Shown: positions 8,845 to 18,024 of the stretch, piece by piece
Numbering within the stretch: position 1 is the first letter of the stretch
How the letters are laid out: every line of letters starts with the position of its first letter
NCBI RefSeq assembly: GCF_023091245.1
Contig: NZ_JAHWXN010000001.1
Coordinates: 1,178,001 to 1,242,000, forward strand
Origin: Microbacterium croceum
GTDB lineage: Bacteria; Actinomycetota; Actinomycetes; Actinomycetales; Microbacteriaceae
Reading direction: 5' to 3'
DNA: 64,000 bases
Position numbers and translations under genes: made by a program
The notes under the pieces: model-generated
Database searches by the model: none
What the model saw: only the letters and a program-made list of their open reading frames with translations
Told to the model about the DNA's origin: nothing

Positions 8845-10017
8845 TTGGGCGTCCGCCTTGGGCTTTCACAGCCGCAGGGCTCCGATCGACGGGAGAACAT
8901 CATCTCCACTTCACAGGTCGAAAAGACCGCAGCAACGCTGGGACCGGTACGTCAGACGTACGCCGGCAACGCAGACTTCCCCCCGATGGCTCAGGCCTAC
9001 AAGCAGGTCTCCCAGGTCGTCCGAGAGATGGGACTGCTCCAGCGCGCGAGCGGGTTCTACATCTGGGTCTCCATCGCCATCACGGTGGCGCTCGCCGGCT
9101 GCATCGCCGGATTCATCCTGCTCGGCGACAGCTGGTTCCAGCTGCTCATCGCCGCAGCCCTCGGCATCGTCTTCACGCAGATCGCCTTCCTGACGCACGA
9201 AGCGGCCCACCGTCAGATCCTCAGCTCAGGACCAGCCAACTTCCGCCTGGCGCGCATCCTCGCCGCCAGCATCGGCATGAGCTACGCCTGGTGGGACTCC
9301 AAGCACACCAAGCACCACGGCAACCCGAACCAGGTGGGCAAGGACCCCGACATCGAGGTCGACACGATCTCGTTCCTCGAGGAGGACGCGGCGAAGTCCC
9401 GCGGCCTCATCCGGCTGATCACTCGCAAGCAGGGATGGCTGTTCTTCCCGCTCCTCACGCTCGAGGGCCTGAACCTGCACTATCTCGGCCTCAAGCACCT
9501 GACGACCAAGAAGAACGTCAAGGGACGCTGGATCGAGCTGAGCATCATCGCCGCCCGCTTCATCATCATCCTCGTGCCGGTCTTCATGATCCTCCCGCTG
9601 GGAATGGCGTTCGCGTTCATGGGCGTGCAGCTGGCCGTCTTCGGCGTCTACATGGGCGCCTCCTTCGCGCCGAACCACAAGGGCATGCCGATCATCGATC
9701 CGAACGCCCGTCTGGACTTCTTCTCGAAGCAGGTCCGCACCTCGCGCAACGTGAGCGGCGGATGGTGGGTCACCTCCTTCATGGGCGGACTGAACTACCA
9801 GGTCGAGCACCACCTGTTCCCGAACATGCCGCGTCCGAACCTGTCGAAGGCACGTGAAGTCGTGCGCGATTACTGCATCGCGAACGACGTGCCGTACACC
9901 GAGACCAACCTCATCCGGTCGTACGCCATCGTGATCCAGTACCTCAACCGGGTCGGGCTCTCCGCCGGAGCGGACCCGTTCGACTGCCCTGCCGTCTCGC
10001 AGTTCGGCCGCGCGTAG
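8845..10017 (+). CDS. Membrane fatty acid desaturase
   Basis: Integral di-iron acyl desaturase. All three histidine boxes are visible: HEAAHR, HTKHHGN and QVEHHLFP, separated by paired membrane spans (for example LAGCIAGFILLG and ARFIIILVPVFMILPLGMAF). Members introduce a double bond into membrane acyl chains, often in response to cold. The first canonical start in frame is TTG at 8845 (390 aa), 10 nt after the -10-like TACTCT. However, GGGAG at 8891-8895 lies 6 nt before an ATC codon at 8902, which would give a 371-aa protein beginning STSQVEKTAA; the residues before it do not look protein-like. The next ATG (8983) would remove conserved-looking residues. Confidence 0.9.
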   Translation: MGVRLGLSQPQGSDRRENIISTSQVEKTAATLGPVRQTYAGNADFPPMAQAYKQVSQVVREMGLLQRASGFYIWVSIAITVALAGCIAGFILLGDSWFQLLIAAALGIVFTQIAFLTHEAAHRQILSSGPANFRLARILAASIGMSYAWWDSKHTKHHGNPNQVGKDPDIEVDTISFLEEDAAKSRGLIRLITRKQGWLFFPLLTLEGLNLHYLGLKHLTTKKNVKGRWIELSIIAARFIIILVPVFMILPLGMAFAFMGVQLAVFGVYMGASFAPNHKGMPIIDPNARLDFFSKQVRTSRNVSGGWWVTSFMGGLNYQVEHHLFPNMPRPNLSKAREVVRDYCIANDVPYTETNLIRSYAIVIQYLNRVGLSAGADPFDCPAVSQFGRA

Positions 10018-10032
10018 TCGCCACGCTTTCTC

Positions 10033-10074
10033 CGAGTCGCCCCGTTCCTCTTCCCAGAGGAGCTGGGCGACTCG
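10033..10074 (+). terminator. Hairpin terminator after the desaturase
   Basis: A perfect 10-bp stem (CGAGTCGCCC / GGGCGACTCG) encloses a second 6-bp stem (TCCTCT / AGAGGA), starting 16 bp after the desaturase stop. There is no long T run, as is common in high-GC genomes. Confidence 0.6.
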
Positions 10075-10122
10075 TGGTTAAGGGAGGTGTCGATGAAGAC
10101 GGCGGACCGGGAGAGAACGCAG

Positions 10123-10157
10123 AGGGGGCTGGCACGGATGATCCGTGCCAGCCCCCT
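10123..10157 (-). terminator. Terminator hairpin downstream of the DivIVA-like gene
   Basis: Two perfect 17-bp arms separated by a single base, 16 bp beyond the stop of the minus-strand DivIVA-like gene. The symmetry would act on both strands between the convergent genes. Confidence 0.6.
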
Positions 10158-10172
10158 TGAGGCGCCGGTGGT

Positions 10173-11543
10173 TCAGCGCTTGCTGCTCTTCTCGGTCTCG
10201 ACCACGTCGATCGTGATCTTCTCGAGCGGGCCGTCGTCGACGATCTCGTCGTCCAGCACCTCGTCGCCGAGGAACTCCTCGGCCGGGGCGTCGTCGTCGT
10301 CGGCCGGCTCTGCAGCGACGGCCGGGGTCGTCGCCGCAGACTGCTCGTCCGAGAACACACCATCGGGGCGGATCAGCTCGCGCACCTCGGCCATGAAGCT
10401 CGTGAGCTGCTGCTGCTGCCACCGGAGCTGACGGGTGCGGTCCTCGGCGTCGCGCAGCACCGCGGAGGTGTGGTTGGTGACGGAGTCCACGATCTTCTGC
10501 GACTTCACGCGGGCGCGGTCCAGGGTCTCGCGGGCGCGCACCTGGGCGTCGGCCTCGATGGACTGCGCCTGCGAGCGCATCAGACGCTCGTAGTCCTCGG
10601 CCTTGGCCGAGATGCGCTGAGCGTGCTCGAGAGATGCGGCGACCTGCTCGTTCGCGTCGTTCGTGATGCGCTCGGCATGTGCGACGGCCTGGTTGTGCAG
10701 CACCAGGAACTCCTGCTGGGCGTCGTCCTGGCGACGGGTGAGCGTCTCCTCGAACTCCAGGACGCGGGCGTTCATCTCGCGGACCTCGCGCTCGGCATCG
10801 GCGCGCAGCTGCGTGGTCTCGCGGGTGACGAGCGACCGGAGCGCGGCGGCACCCTTCTCTGCCTCCGTGCGGATGGCGGTCGCCTCCTGGGACGCCTGGT
10901 TCACCTTCTCGGCGGCATGGCTCGCCTCGCGCTCCAGCCGCGCCTCGTGCGCCGTGTACTCGGTGTCCATCTTCAGTCGCACCTGGTCGGCGTCGCGCTG
11001 CGCCTGCGAGGTGATCCGCTCGGCGTCGGCCTCCGCCTCGGCGCGCTGAGCGGCCACCTCTTCGCGCGCGGCGGCCATGAGGCGGTCGGCCTGCACGGCC
11101 GCGTTCTGGATCAGCACGTTCGCCTGTTCCTCGGCCACCCGCAGGATCGCCTCGAACTGCTGACGCGACGGTGCTTCCTGACCCTCGGCCTTCGGGGCGT
11201 CGACGAGCTCGGACGTCAGGGTGGCGATCTGCTGCTCAGCCTCGCTGGCCTGTGCCTTCGCGGCGATGAGCTCACTCTCGATCGCTTCACGCGATGCGCG
11301 CTCCTCCGCACGGATGGATTCGAGGGCCGCCGTGTGACGCTCATCGGCATCTGCAAGATCGGCCGTCACTTGCTGAAGCTTGGTGCGCAGTGTCGCGAGG
11401 GCCGCGTCGACCTCGGTCTTGTCATATCCGCGGAAGCCCACGGTGAAAGTGGACGGGTCCTGCGTGTTCGTCTCGATCAGCTGGTCGAAGAAGTTGGGCG
11501 ATCGCTGGCCGCTGTGATCGGCGTTTCCGGAGGATTCGCTCAT
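10173..11543 (-). CDS. DivIVA-domain coiled-coil protein
   Basis: 456 residues from an ATG with AGGA upstream. After a short leader the sequence FTVGFRGYDKTEVDAALATL matches the N-terminal membrane-curvature-sensing DivIVA domain. Nearly everything to residue 400 is Ala/Glu/Gln/Arg-rich heptad sequence, predicted to be one long coiled coil, and the tail is acidic (AEPADDDDAPAEEF, DDEIVDDGPLEK). DivIVA relatives organise polar growth and septation in Actinobacteria; this one lacks the division-cluster neighbours of the canonical Wag31, so it is probably a second, scaffold-type member. A role in polar growth or chromosome/cytoskeletal organisation is inference. Confidence 0.85.
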   Translation of the reverse strand: MSESSGNADHSGQRSPNFFDQLIETNTQDPSTFTVGFRGYDKTEVDAALATLRTKLQQVTADLADADERHTAALESIRAEERASREAIESELIAAKAQASEAEQQIATLTSELVDAPKAEGQEAPSRQQFEAILRVAEEQANVLIQNAAVQADRLMAAAREEVAAQRAEAEADAERITSQAQRDADQVRLKMDTEYTAHEARLEREASHAAEKVNQASQEATAIRTEAEKGAAALRSLVTRETTQLRADAEREVREMNARVLEFEETLTRRQDDAQQEFLVLHNQAVAHAERITNDANEQVAASLEHAQRISAKAEDYERLMRSQAQSIEADAQVRARETLDRARVKSQKIVDSVTNHTSAVLRDAEDRTRQLRWQQQQLTSFMAEVRELIRPDGVFSDEQSAATTPAVAAEPADDDDAPAEEFLGDEVLDDEIVDDGPLEKITIDVVETEKSSKR

Positions 11544-11811
11544 GGCGGTTCCTGCCTTTCTGGCGGGGCCACGTCGTGAGCAGAGAGGAGCCGCTCCGCG
11601 GAGCGGAACGACGGGGAACACGCGGGCCGAAGGATGTCGTGAAGGGACTGGTGCCACGACAGCGACCTGCCGGAAGCCGGGCCGAGCGGTGGCGCGCTAA
11701 CAGCATAGTTGCGTCTGCTGAGAGTTACGCCCCCCGGGTTTCGGTGGGCTGCGGAACGCGGTCGGTGCGCGGGGCGAAGACCGGGGTGAGTGCGGTGTGG
11801 AGCTGTCCGTC

Positions 11812-12117
11812 TCAGGGAGCGTGGATCAGGTGATCGAGCACCAGTTCGCCGGTGGCGTTGAGCACGCGCATCATCTCGGCGATCAGCTTCGCGTCGATCG
11901 GCGGCTGATCGGCGTCATCGAATCCGAACTGCAGAGGGATCGCCGGGTGGATCCACACGGTGGCTCGCAGATCCGGACCCTTGCCCACCGGCCGCCACGT
12001 CATCATGAAGCTCTCCTGGCGGCGCAGCTTGGTGGAGATGACGATCTTGAGGTGCGCGAGCGTCGCATCCTCGATGTGGATCGGGTCCGAGGTGCCGTCA
12101 TACCTGAGTCTTCCCAT
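11812..12117 (-). CDS. Small DUF7882-like protein
   Basis: 101 residues starting MGRLRYDGTSDPIHIEDATL. The pattern of a short beta hairpin followed by LAHLKIVISTKLRRQESFMM is typical of a small protein found throughout Microbacteriaceae, sometimes wrongly named ATP-dependent DNA ligase; its function is unknown. The ATG is 7 nt after TACGGT (12125-12130 on this strand), consistent with leaderless transcription. It is divergent from the gene at 12217 and shares a short intergenic promoter region with it. Confidence 0.8.
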   Translation of the reverse strand: MGRLRYDGTSDPIHIEDATLAHLKIVISTKLRRQESFMMTWRPVGKGPDLRATVWIHPAIPLQFGFDDADQPPIDAKLIAEMMRVLNATGELVLDHLIHAP

Positions 12118-12216
12118 AACCAGAACCGTACGCCCATCCACAGGTGTCCCCTGCATCGGAATCGCTCGCGACGCAATCCCCTTCTGCAATGGAGCGCAGA
12201 AGCCTAGCGTCACGAC

Positions 12217-12525
12217 ATGGACGACATGGACGAGAAGGATGAGACGAAGGAGACGCCGACGATGGTTCGTACCCAGGTCGCAGTCAACGAGGTCGGATTC
12301 TTCCTGGCGCAAGGCCAGGACGTCGCGGACCTGAAGCGCCGCATCGAGTCCGCCGTCCAAGCGGGGGGTCGCCTCGTGGATTTCCTCGTGGTCGGCAACC
12401 GTTCTGTCAGCGTTCTGATCTCCGCTTCGAGTCACGTCGTCATCTCGGTGGAGACGGTGGAGTTCGATACACGGGACTTCGGGGACGACTCCGTGCAATT
12501 CAGCGGTGCGTTCGACATGCTGTGA
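12217..12525 (+). CDS. Small hypothetical protein
   Basis: 102 residues if it starts at the ATG 6 nt after TAGCGT (12205-12210, leaderless), or 87 residues from the ATG at 12262, which has GGAG nine bases upstream. The core TQVAVNEVGFFLAQGQDVAD and LKRRIESAVQAGGRLVDFLV plus SVSVLISASSHVVISVETV suggest a single alpha/beta domain. No family with known activity is recognised; divergent pairing with the DUF7882-like gene may be conserved in the group. Confidence 0.75.
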   Translation: MDDMDEKDETKETPTMVRTQVAVNEVGFFLAQGQDVADLKRRIESAVQAGGRLVDFLVVGNRSVSVLISASSHVVISVETVEFDTRDFGDDSVQFSGAFDML

Positions 12526-12655
12526 CGAGGGTGGCGCAGGACTTCGCGGTAGCGTCCTGTCCGCACGGGATCGCGGTGCCGCTGCGGGTGCGCTGGTACG
12601 GTGACCACGGTGGACATCGCGTCCCTGGGGCCGGCCGAGCGGGAGAGAACTCGAC

Positions 12656-13978
12656 ATGAAGCGAACGTCACGGCTGCGTCTCGTGCGCGTCGCGATGGTC
12701 ACCGTCGTCGCCCTGCTGGGGGCCGTGCTGGTGCCGTCGCTGGGATCGGCGCCTTCCGCGTCAGCGGCGACGGACGGTCGGATGGTCTATCCCGCGTCGG
12801 GGAACATCCAGTCCAAGGTGGGCGACGGGTGTCGCTCCAACTACCGTGCGCACGACGGCATCGACATCTCGGGCCAGGGCGGAACGCCGATCCTGGCCGC
12901 ATACGACGGCATCGTCAGGACTCGCGCGTTCGGCAGCGGCTACGGAAACTACGTCGACATCGAGCACCCGGGCGGCTACGTCACCCGATACGCGCACATG
13001 GCAGCGCCGGGAACGGTCGCGCCCGGTGCACGCGTCGTACGCGGTCAGCAGATCGGCGTCGTCGGAAAGACCGGTGCCACGACCGCCCTTCACCTGCACT
13101 TCGAGGTGTGGCGCAACGGTGCGGTCTACACGCGGATCAACGACGGCTTCACGTGCCTGTCCAACGTCGCGCGGGGGACGGCGATCCCCTTGACCTTCCC
13201 CGGTCTGGGCGCGCTTCCGTATGCGGCGGTCCTCTCCGCGGACTACACCGGCAATCGCAAGGCGGATCTCCTCGGTATCGCCGCCGACAGCGACCTGCAC
13301 CACTTCGGAGGAACCGGCACGGGCAGGTTCGGATCGGCATCGATCATCACCTCGGCCTGGGGAACGCGTAAACACCTCACCCATACGGATTTCAACGGCG
13401 ATGGCGTGGGTGACATCCTGGTGGCGCGCAACGACGGAGTCCTCGAGTTCTACGCCGGTCGCGCGGGCGGCGGATTCGGAGGACTCAGCACCGCCGGCAC
13501 CGGGTGGTACACGATGCTGCTGGTGACGTCGGGAGCCGACTACACGGGCGACGGACGGCAGGATGTGCTCGGGGTGTCTCCTGCCGGGATGCTCTCGATC
13601 TATCGGGGAAACGGAGCGGGAGGTTTCACCGCGCCGACCGTGACCGTCGGCGGCGGATGGCAGGAATTCCGTCACCTTGTCGGCGGCGACTTCGACGATG
13701 ACGGCATCGGCGATCTCATGGCCGTCGACAGCGCCGGCACGCTCTTCTTCTATCCGGGCGTGGTCAACAAGTTCGGTGCGCGGCGGTCGCTCGGCGGTGG
13801 CTGGGGTGCGTTCACCGCCTTGACGGGAGGCGTGGACTACAACGGGGACGGCTTCGTGGACCTCATCGCGCGCACTGCGGCGGGTGAGCTGTATCTGTAT
13901 CCGGGAACGGGGTCGGGGACGCTCGGTGCTCGTACCCTGATCGGAACCGGCTGGAGCGGTTACCTCGAGCTGGAATGA
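12656..13978 (+). CDS. Secreted M23 metallopeptidase with FG-GAP/VCBS repeats
   Basis: 440 residues. A signal peptide (MKRTSRLRLVRVAMVTVVAL through SASA) leads to an M23/LytM domain at about 45-170 with the zinc ligands in RAHDGIDIS (HxxxD) and LHLHFE (HxH), so it should cleave peptidoglycan cross-bridges outside the cell. From about 195 to the end there are five repeats around DxNGDGxxDLL (DYTGNRKADLLGI, DFNGDGVGDILV, DYTGDGRQDVLG, DFDDDGIGDLMA, DYNGDGFVDLIA), calcium-loop sequences that fold into a beta-propeller. The propeller may bind the cell surface or a ligand. The combination of an M23 domain with an integrin-like propeller is unusual. Confidence 0.9.
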   Translation: MKRTSRLRLVRVAMVTVVALLGAVLVPSLGSAPSASAATDGRMVYPASGNIQSKVGDGCRSNYRAHDGIDISGQGGTPILAAYDGIVRTRAFGSGYGNYVDIEHPGGYVTRYAHMAAPGTVAPGARVVRGQQIGVVGKTGATTALHLHFEVWRNGAVYTRINDGFTCLSNVARGTAIPLTFPGLGALPYAAVLSADYTGNRKADLLGIAADSDLHHFGGTGTGRFGSASIITSAWGTRKHLTHTDFNGDGVGDILVARNDGVLEFYAGRAGGGFGGLSTAGTGWYTMLLVTSGADYTGDGRQDVLGVSPAGMLSIYRGNGAGGFTAPTVTVGGGWQEFRHLVGGDFDDDGIGDLMAVDSAGTLFFYPGVVNKFGARRSLGGGWGAFTALTGGVDYNGDGFVDLIARTAAGELYLYPGTGSGTLGARTLIGTGWSGYLELE

Positions 13979-13990
13979 CGCCGTCGCCGC

Positions 13991-14911
13991 TCAGCCGAGG
14001 AGCGCCATCACCAGCACGAGTACCGGCAGGCATCCGAGTGTCGTGAGGAACACCGTGTCACGCGATATCGCCTCGCCCACCCCGTATCGCTGCGAGTAGT
14101 TGAAGACGTTCTGCGCGGTCGGGAGGGCGGCGAGCACGGTGACGATCAGCACCTCGTGCGCCGCCAGGCCGAACACGAAGGTCGCCGCGGCCCAGGCCAG
14201 TGCCGGCATCACGAGAAGCTTGAGCCCGCTGGCGAGGAGCACGTCGCGCCGGTGCCCCCGCGCTCCGAGAACGCGCTGGCCGTGCAAGGACATGCCGTAG
14301 CTGATCAGCAGGACCGGCACGGCGGCATCCGCGATCAACTGCGCGGGTTCCATCACGATCGGGGGAACTGCGAGGCCGGTGATGGAGACGATCGTTCCCA
14401 GCAGTGAGCCGATGATGAGCGGGTTCGTCGCTGTGCGCAACAGCGTACGTCGGAGCGAGACACGTGCGCTGGAGACGGCGTCGAGGATCGCGAGCGAGAT
14501 CGGGGTGAAGATCAGCAGCTGCATCAGGATGACAGGCGCCGGGTATGCGGCACTGCCGAGCAGGTAGAGCGACAGCGGAAGGCCGATGTTGTTGGAGTTG
14601 ACCTGTCCGGCCGACAGGGCGCCGATCACCGTCTCTGCCATCGGGCGATGCCAGGCGAAACGGGCGACGAGCGCATAGATCGCGATCACGGCGACGGCGG
14701 CGATCGCGGAGACCGGCAGCAGGGCGGAGAACAGCAACTTCGCGTCGGCGTGCGCGAGCACGGAGAACAACAGGAACGGCGACAGCACGAAGAAGATCAA
14801 GCGGCCCAGCACGTGCGGCGCGTGCGGGCCCAGGAGGTCGATGCGCGCGATGAGATAACCCACCGCGATCGCCACGGCCACCACGGCGAATCCGGTGAGC
14901 GAGTCGATCAT
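13991..14911 (-). CDS. AEC (auxin efflux carrier) family transporter
   Basis: 306 residues with about ten hydrophobic helices, starting MIDSLTGFAVVAVAIAVGYL. The family's crossover region is visible as LSAGQVNSNNIGLPLSLYLL in the first half and AALPTAQNVFNYSQRYGVG in the second, the repeated N/P-containing broken helices of AEC carriers, which export or exchange carboxylates and related compounds. The ATG lies 6 nt after TACGCT (14918-14923 on this strand), indicating a leaderless transcript. Substrate cannot be inferred. Confidence 0.85.
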   Translation of the reverse strand: MIDSLTGFAVVAVAIAVGYLIARIDLLGPHAPHVLGRLIFFVLSPFLLFSVLAHADAKLLFSALLPVSAIAAVAVIAIYALVARFAWHRPMAETVIGALSAGQVNSNNIGLPLSLYLLGSAAYPAPVILMQLLIFTPISLAILDAVSSARVSLRRTLLRTATNPLIIGSLLGTIVSITGLAVPPIVMEPAQLIADAAVPVLLISYGMSLHGQRVLGARGHRRDVLLASGLKLLVMPALAWAAATFVFGLAAHEVLIVTVLAALPTAQNVFNYSQRYGVGEAISRDTVFLTTLGCLPVLVLVMALLG

Positions 14912-15012
14912 CTCTCGAGCGTATCGAGGCGCGGGAACCCTTCACGCAGATGACGGCTCATGACCGCATGGCGGTACCGGGGTCTCCGGCGATGCATCCC
15001 TACGATGAGAGC

Positions 15013-15507
15013 ATGACCCGAGCTCGGACGGCCCGTTCCCTCGCTATCGCGATCGCCCTGCTCGGAGGGGTGGCGCTCGCGGGGTGTGCGCCTGAAGGTG
15101 CGACGTCTGCGCCGACGCCTTCGGCAGGCCAGAGCTCGGACACCCCCGCACCGACGGCGACTCCGACTGTCGCGGAATCCGCGGAGCCGACGCGGAAACC
15201 GCAGACGCCGGTGGCGCTCACCCAGGGCGAGCTGCTGCAGATCTGCATCGATGCGACCACTCCGCAGTTCGACCCGGACGTGCGCTTCGATGACACCAGA
15301 GCTCGCATCGAGGAGCGCACAGTGAGCCCCGAATGGCTCGTGCTCATCCCCGTGCAGACCAACGGCTACGACGGGCAGGCCGCGTGCACGATCGGCGGTT
15401 CGGCGGCCGACCCGGACATCGGGATGGCATCGGCATCGATCCAGGTGCTGTCGGAGGAGCAGATCCAGAAGATCATCCGCGGCGAAGATGACGGCACCGA
15501 CGGCTGA
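15013..15507 (+). CDS. Hypothetical lipoprotein
   Basis: 164 residues. Signal peptide MTRARTARSLAIAIALLGGV ends in the lipobox LAGC, followed by a Pro/Thr/Ser-rich linker to about residue 75 and a small domain with two cysteines (LLQICIDATT and GQAACTIGG) that could form a disulfide. The ATG is exactly 6 nt after TACGAT (15001-15006), so leaderless translation is likely. It is the last chromosomal gene before the island at tRNA-Phe; function unknown. Confidence 0.8.
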   Translation: MTRARTARSLAIAIALLGGVALAGCAPEGATSAPTPSAGQSSDTPAPTATPTVAESAEPTRKPQTPVALTQGELLQICIDATTPQFDPDVRFDDTRARIEERTVSPEWLVLIPVQTNGYDGQAACTIGGSAADPDIGMASASIQVLSEEQIQKIIRGEDDGTDG

Positions 15508-15564
15508 CACACCGTCGGGGAATGACCCGCTCTTCGCGGGAAAACGCCCTTTCACCAGGGCAAG

Positions 15565-15673
15565 GCAAAACCCCCGCCATGTAGAAGCTAGGCGAGGGTT
15601 TCTGGGACCGTTGTAACGACGGTCCTTGTGGCTCCGACGGGCGTCGATCCCGTGACCTCACGATTTTCAGTCG
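15565..15673 (-). repeat. Attachment-site repeat, left copy (partial tRNA-Phe plus terminator)
   Basis: Identical to 19596-19704. It holds the last 45 nt of tRNA-Phe (15629-15673) and the tRNA's terminator hairpin, but not the tRNA 5' half, so it is the displaced chromosomal 3' end. Imperfect similarity to the right flank continues about 25 bp further left. Confidence 0.9.
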
Positions 15674-15807
15674 GATGCAGCGGGGTAACGAGTCTCATGT
15701 AGTGCTCGTTTGGCGCGTCAGTACGCGGGATGCGTCGTGGTTGGACGCAGGTGGTTTTGGGTGGATTCAGTGAAGCAACAGACACGGGACCGGCACGCAC
15801 AGTGTGC

Positions 15808-18024
15808 TCACACTCTGGCCCCCTCCTCTCCCCTGAGCGTGCCTTCCTCTATCGCACGCTCCAGGATGACCGGAATGCCGCCGTTCGAGTCATTCGTGAA
15901 AATACGGACCTCACGCTCTGCGCGCGTGACGGCAAGATACAGCAAAGAAAGCAGCCTCCGACGTTCGGGGGATGCTGCGTTCTCGGGTATCGCCGGAAGC
16001 CCGACGACAAGGACGGTTTCGAACTGCAGTCCAGCCAAGTTCTCGGCCGAACCGATCACGATGCCTTTGCTGCGGTAGCCGAAACCGTCGACGTCCTCGC
16101 GTGATGTGATCGCTCGAACATGAAACTTCTCATTGGCGCTGAGGGCTGAAGCAAGCTTGCGATACGGTGCGCTCAGGCGGTCATCGACGATTGCAATCGC
16201 CATACGGCCACGACCGTAGACGTCGTGGACGGCCCTGATGATGTCATACTCTTCCGCCTCTTCAGTGCTTGCGTTCCGAACAATCGGTACCTCACCGTCC
16301 TTCTGGGACGATTCGATCGTCGCAAAATCGACGAGCCACTCGTCGCCGAACGCGTAGGTCGGGAATCCGTGGTGGATGTGCTTTACGAGATCGAGGACCT
16401 GGGGTGTGAATCGGTGGACGGTTGTAAGTTCCAGATCGGTCGAGTCTGCAAGTGAATCGTCGTCCCTACCATATTCCCCAGACCTGACGTCGTCGGCCGC
16501 AGCGCCGATATATTTCGCTGCTGGCGACTGCCGTGGATCGAGCGCCATGAAGATGCGGGGATAATTGTGTGCATCCGACGGCAGGTAATGCAGCACCTGC
16601 CGTTCGAGTGGGCTGAAGAGATGAAACTCATCAACGAAGACAAGGTCGTAACCGACAGATTTGCGTCTGCGATTCCAAGAATGGCTGGTGAGATGGCCGA
16701 GAAAGTCAGCCATCACCTGGTCAGTGGTTACGAGCGAGCGATCCTCCAAGCTCTGCATGTATGCGGTGTACAGAGCGAAGATGATCCGGAAATCCTGCCG
16801 TCCATCAATCGGCATCATCCAGGCGGAGCGCGGCGTCTGTGCATATCGTGCTTCGGCGCCGTGTGACGGAAATATCCCGGCGGCGCCAATAACCGATCCG
16901 AACTCGGTCAGCAGATCCCAAGCAAAGGCAAGCCGCTCGCCATCATCGGACGACTCAAGCCCGTTGAGAATGGTTTTCGAGGCGCCGGAGCGGTAGGTCA
17001 CCCAATCTGTGGCGAGGAAATCTTCGATCACCCCACGGATTTCGTCGAGTTGCGCCTGCTTGCCTGAATCGCTGTCCTCTCCCACTACAGAGTAGTGGGA
17101 GGGGCCATCAGCGGTGATGGGAAGGATCTCTTCCGCAAGTGCGAGCAGAGGAACGATGTCGAGCTCAGGCAGCGGGCCGAGCCCTAGCATGTCAATGTTT
17201 CCAGAGATCTGGTTTGCAAGTGCCCAGCTGTGTGTTGTGATCAGAACGCGAATTTCTTCGCCGCGTGCTCGTGCCTGCACGATCTCCCACGCGGCTTTAA
17301 GAGTGAGGGCGAGCGTCTTCCCGGATCCAGCAGGGCCACGGAGTCTGATTGATCGAGTGGTTGAGGCGTCGATAAACGACCGCTGGTCTGGACTCGTTGC
17401 CCTGAGCCAGCCCGCGAGCGATACATCCTGTTGTTCGCCCGTCTGAACACGGGGAAGGAACACCTCAGCGTCGACCTCGCCACGCCGCTTCGACAGGTGG
17501 TCCTGGAGGTCGGAGATCGCCTGTTCCCAGTCCTGGATCACAGACTTAGGGAAGCGTGGGATCTCTTGCTGCAGTTGTTCGAGTCTTATGGGCGGGGTTG
17601 AATCATCACTTCGCCAGAACACGGTGAGACCGGGTCCCTGGTTGATTCGTTCCGTAATCCATCGGTGCCCACCACCACCGTGACCGGGAACGGCGAAGAA
17701 AGAAATAAGGTTGTCATGCTTGTACTGATGCCACGCCTTGGGGAGCGATACCTGCGACATCGTGGTTCGTTCGGCGTAAGAGGCCATTCGGCTGATAACT
17801 TCGCGCCGATGCTTGATCAATGCGTCCGGAACGAGGTTGTCCTGCGTGTGGGACTCTCGCCAGATCATCACTAACGGTGTGTCGCGGTCGTCATCGGTGG
17901 TCAAGAGAACGTCCGACTCGTCGTAGTGTGCAACAAAAATGCGCGGTGTGGCGTCAAGCGCTGCCTCGTCGATGGCCGATGCGACAAGACGGAGCGCTCG
18001 CGGTGACGTGATTAGCGGTTTCAA
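15808..18024 (-). CDS. SF1 UvrD/Rep-like helicase of the island
   Basis: 738 residues from a TTG that overlaps the stop of the upstream gene (TTGA), with GAGGA about 9 nt before it. Residues 1-205 match nothing I know. The helicase core follows: Q-motif-like SPDQRSFID (211-219), Walker A GPAGSGKT (230-237), motif II VFVDEFH (463-469) in place of the usual DExQ, motif III LDPRQS (495-500), motif V GLQFETVLVVGLP (665-677) and motif VI YLAVTRAE (696-703). All ATPase/helicase motifs are intact, so it should be an active DNA or RNA translocase. The low GC and translational coupling to an unknown partner suggest a transferred two-component module, plausibly antiviral; this is inference. Confidence 0.88.
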   Translation of the reverse strand: MKPLITSPRALRLVASAIDEAALDATPRIFVAHYDESDVLLTTDDDRDTPLVMIWRESHTQDNLVPDALIKHRREVISRMASYAERTTMSQVSLPKAWHQYKHDNLISFFAVPGHGGGGHRWITERINQGPGLTVFWRSDDSTPPIRLEQLQQEIPRFPKSVIQDWEQAISDLQDHLSKRRGEVDAEVFLPRVQTGEQQDVSLAGWLRATSPDQRSFIDASTTRSIRLRGPAGSGKTLALTLKAAWEIVQARARGEEIRVLITTHSWALANQISGNIDMLGLGPLPELDIVPLLALAEEILPITADGPSHYSVVGEDSDSGKQAQLDEIRGVIEDFLATDWVTYRSGASKTILNGLESSDDGERLAFAWDLLTEFGSVIGAAGIFPSHGAEARYAQTPRSAWMMPIDGRQDFRIIFALYTAYMQSLEDRSLVTTDQVMADFLGHLTSHSWNRRRKSVGYDLVFVDEFHLFSPLERQVLHYLPSDAHNYPRIFMALDPRQSPAAKYIGAAADDVRSGEYGRDDDSLADSTDLELTTVHRFTPQVLDLVKHIHHGFPTYAFGDEWLVDFATIESSQKDGEVPIVRNASTEEAEEYDIIRAVHDVYGRGRMAIAIVDDRLSAPYRKLASALSANEKFHVRAITSREDVDGFGYRSKGIVIGSAENLAGLQFETVLVVGLPAIPENAASPERRRLLSLLYLAVTRAEREVRIFTNDSNGGIPVILERAIEEGTLRGEEGARV

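Noticed and set aside
15588..15800. 70-residue frame across the left attachment repeat
   Set aside because: Its C-terminal half is translated tRNA-Phe 3' end and terminator, a common artefact; it is not a trace of integrase.
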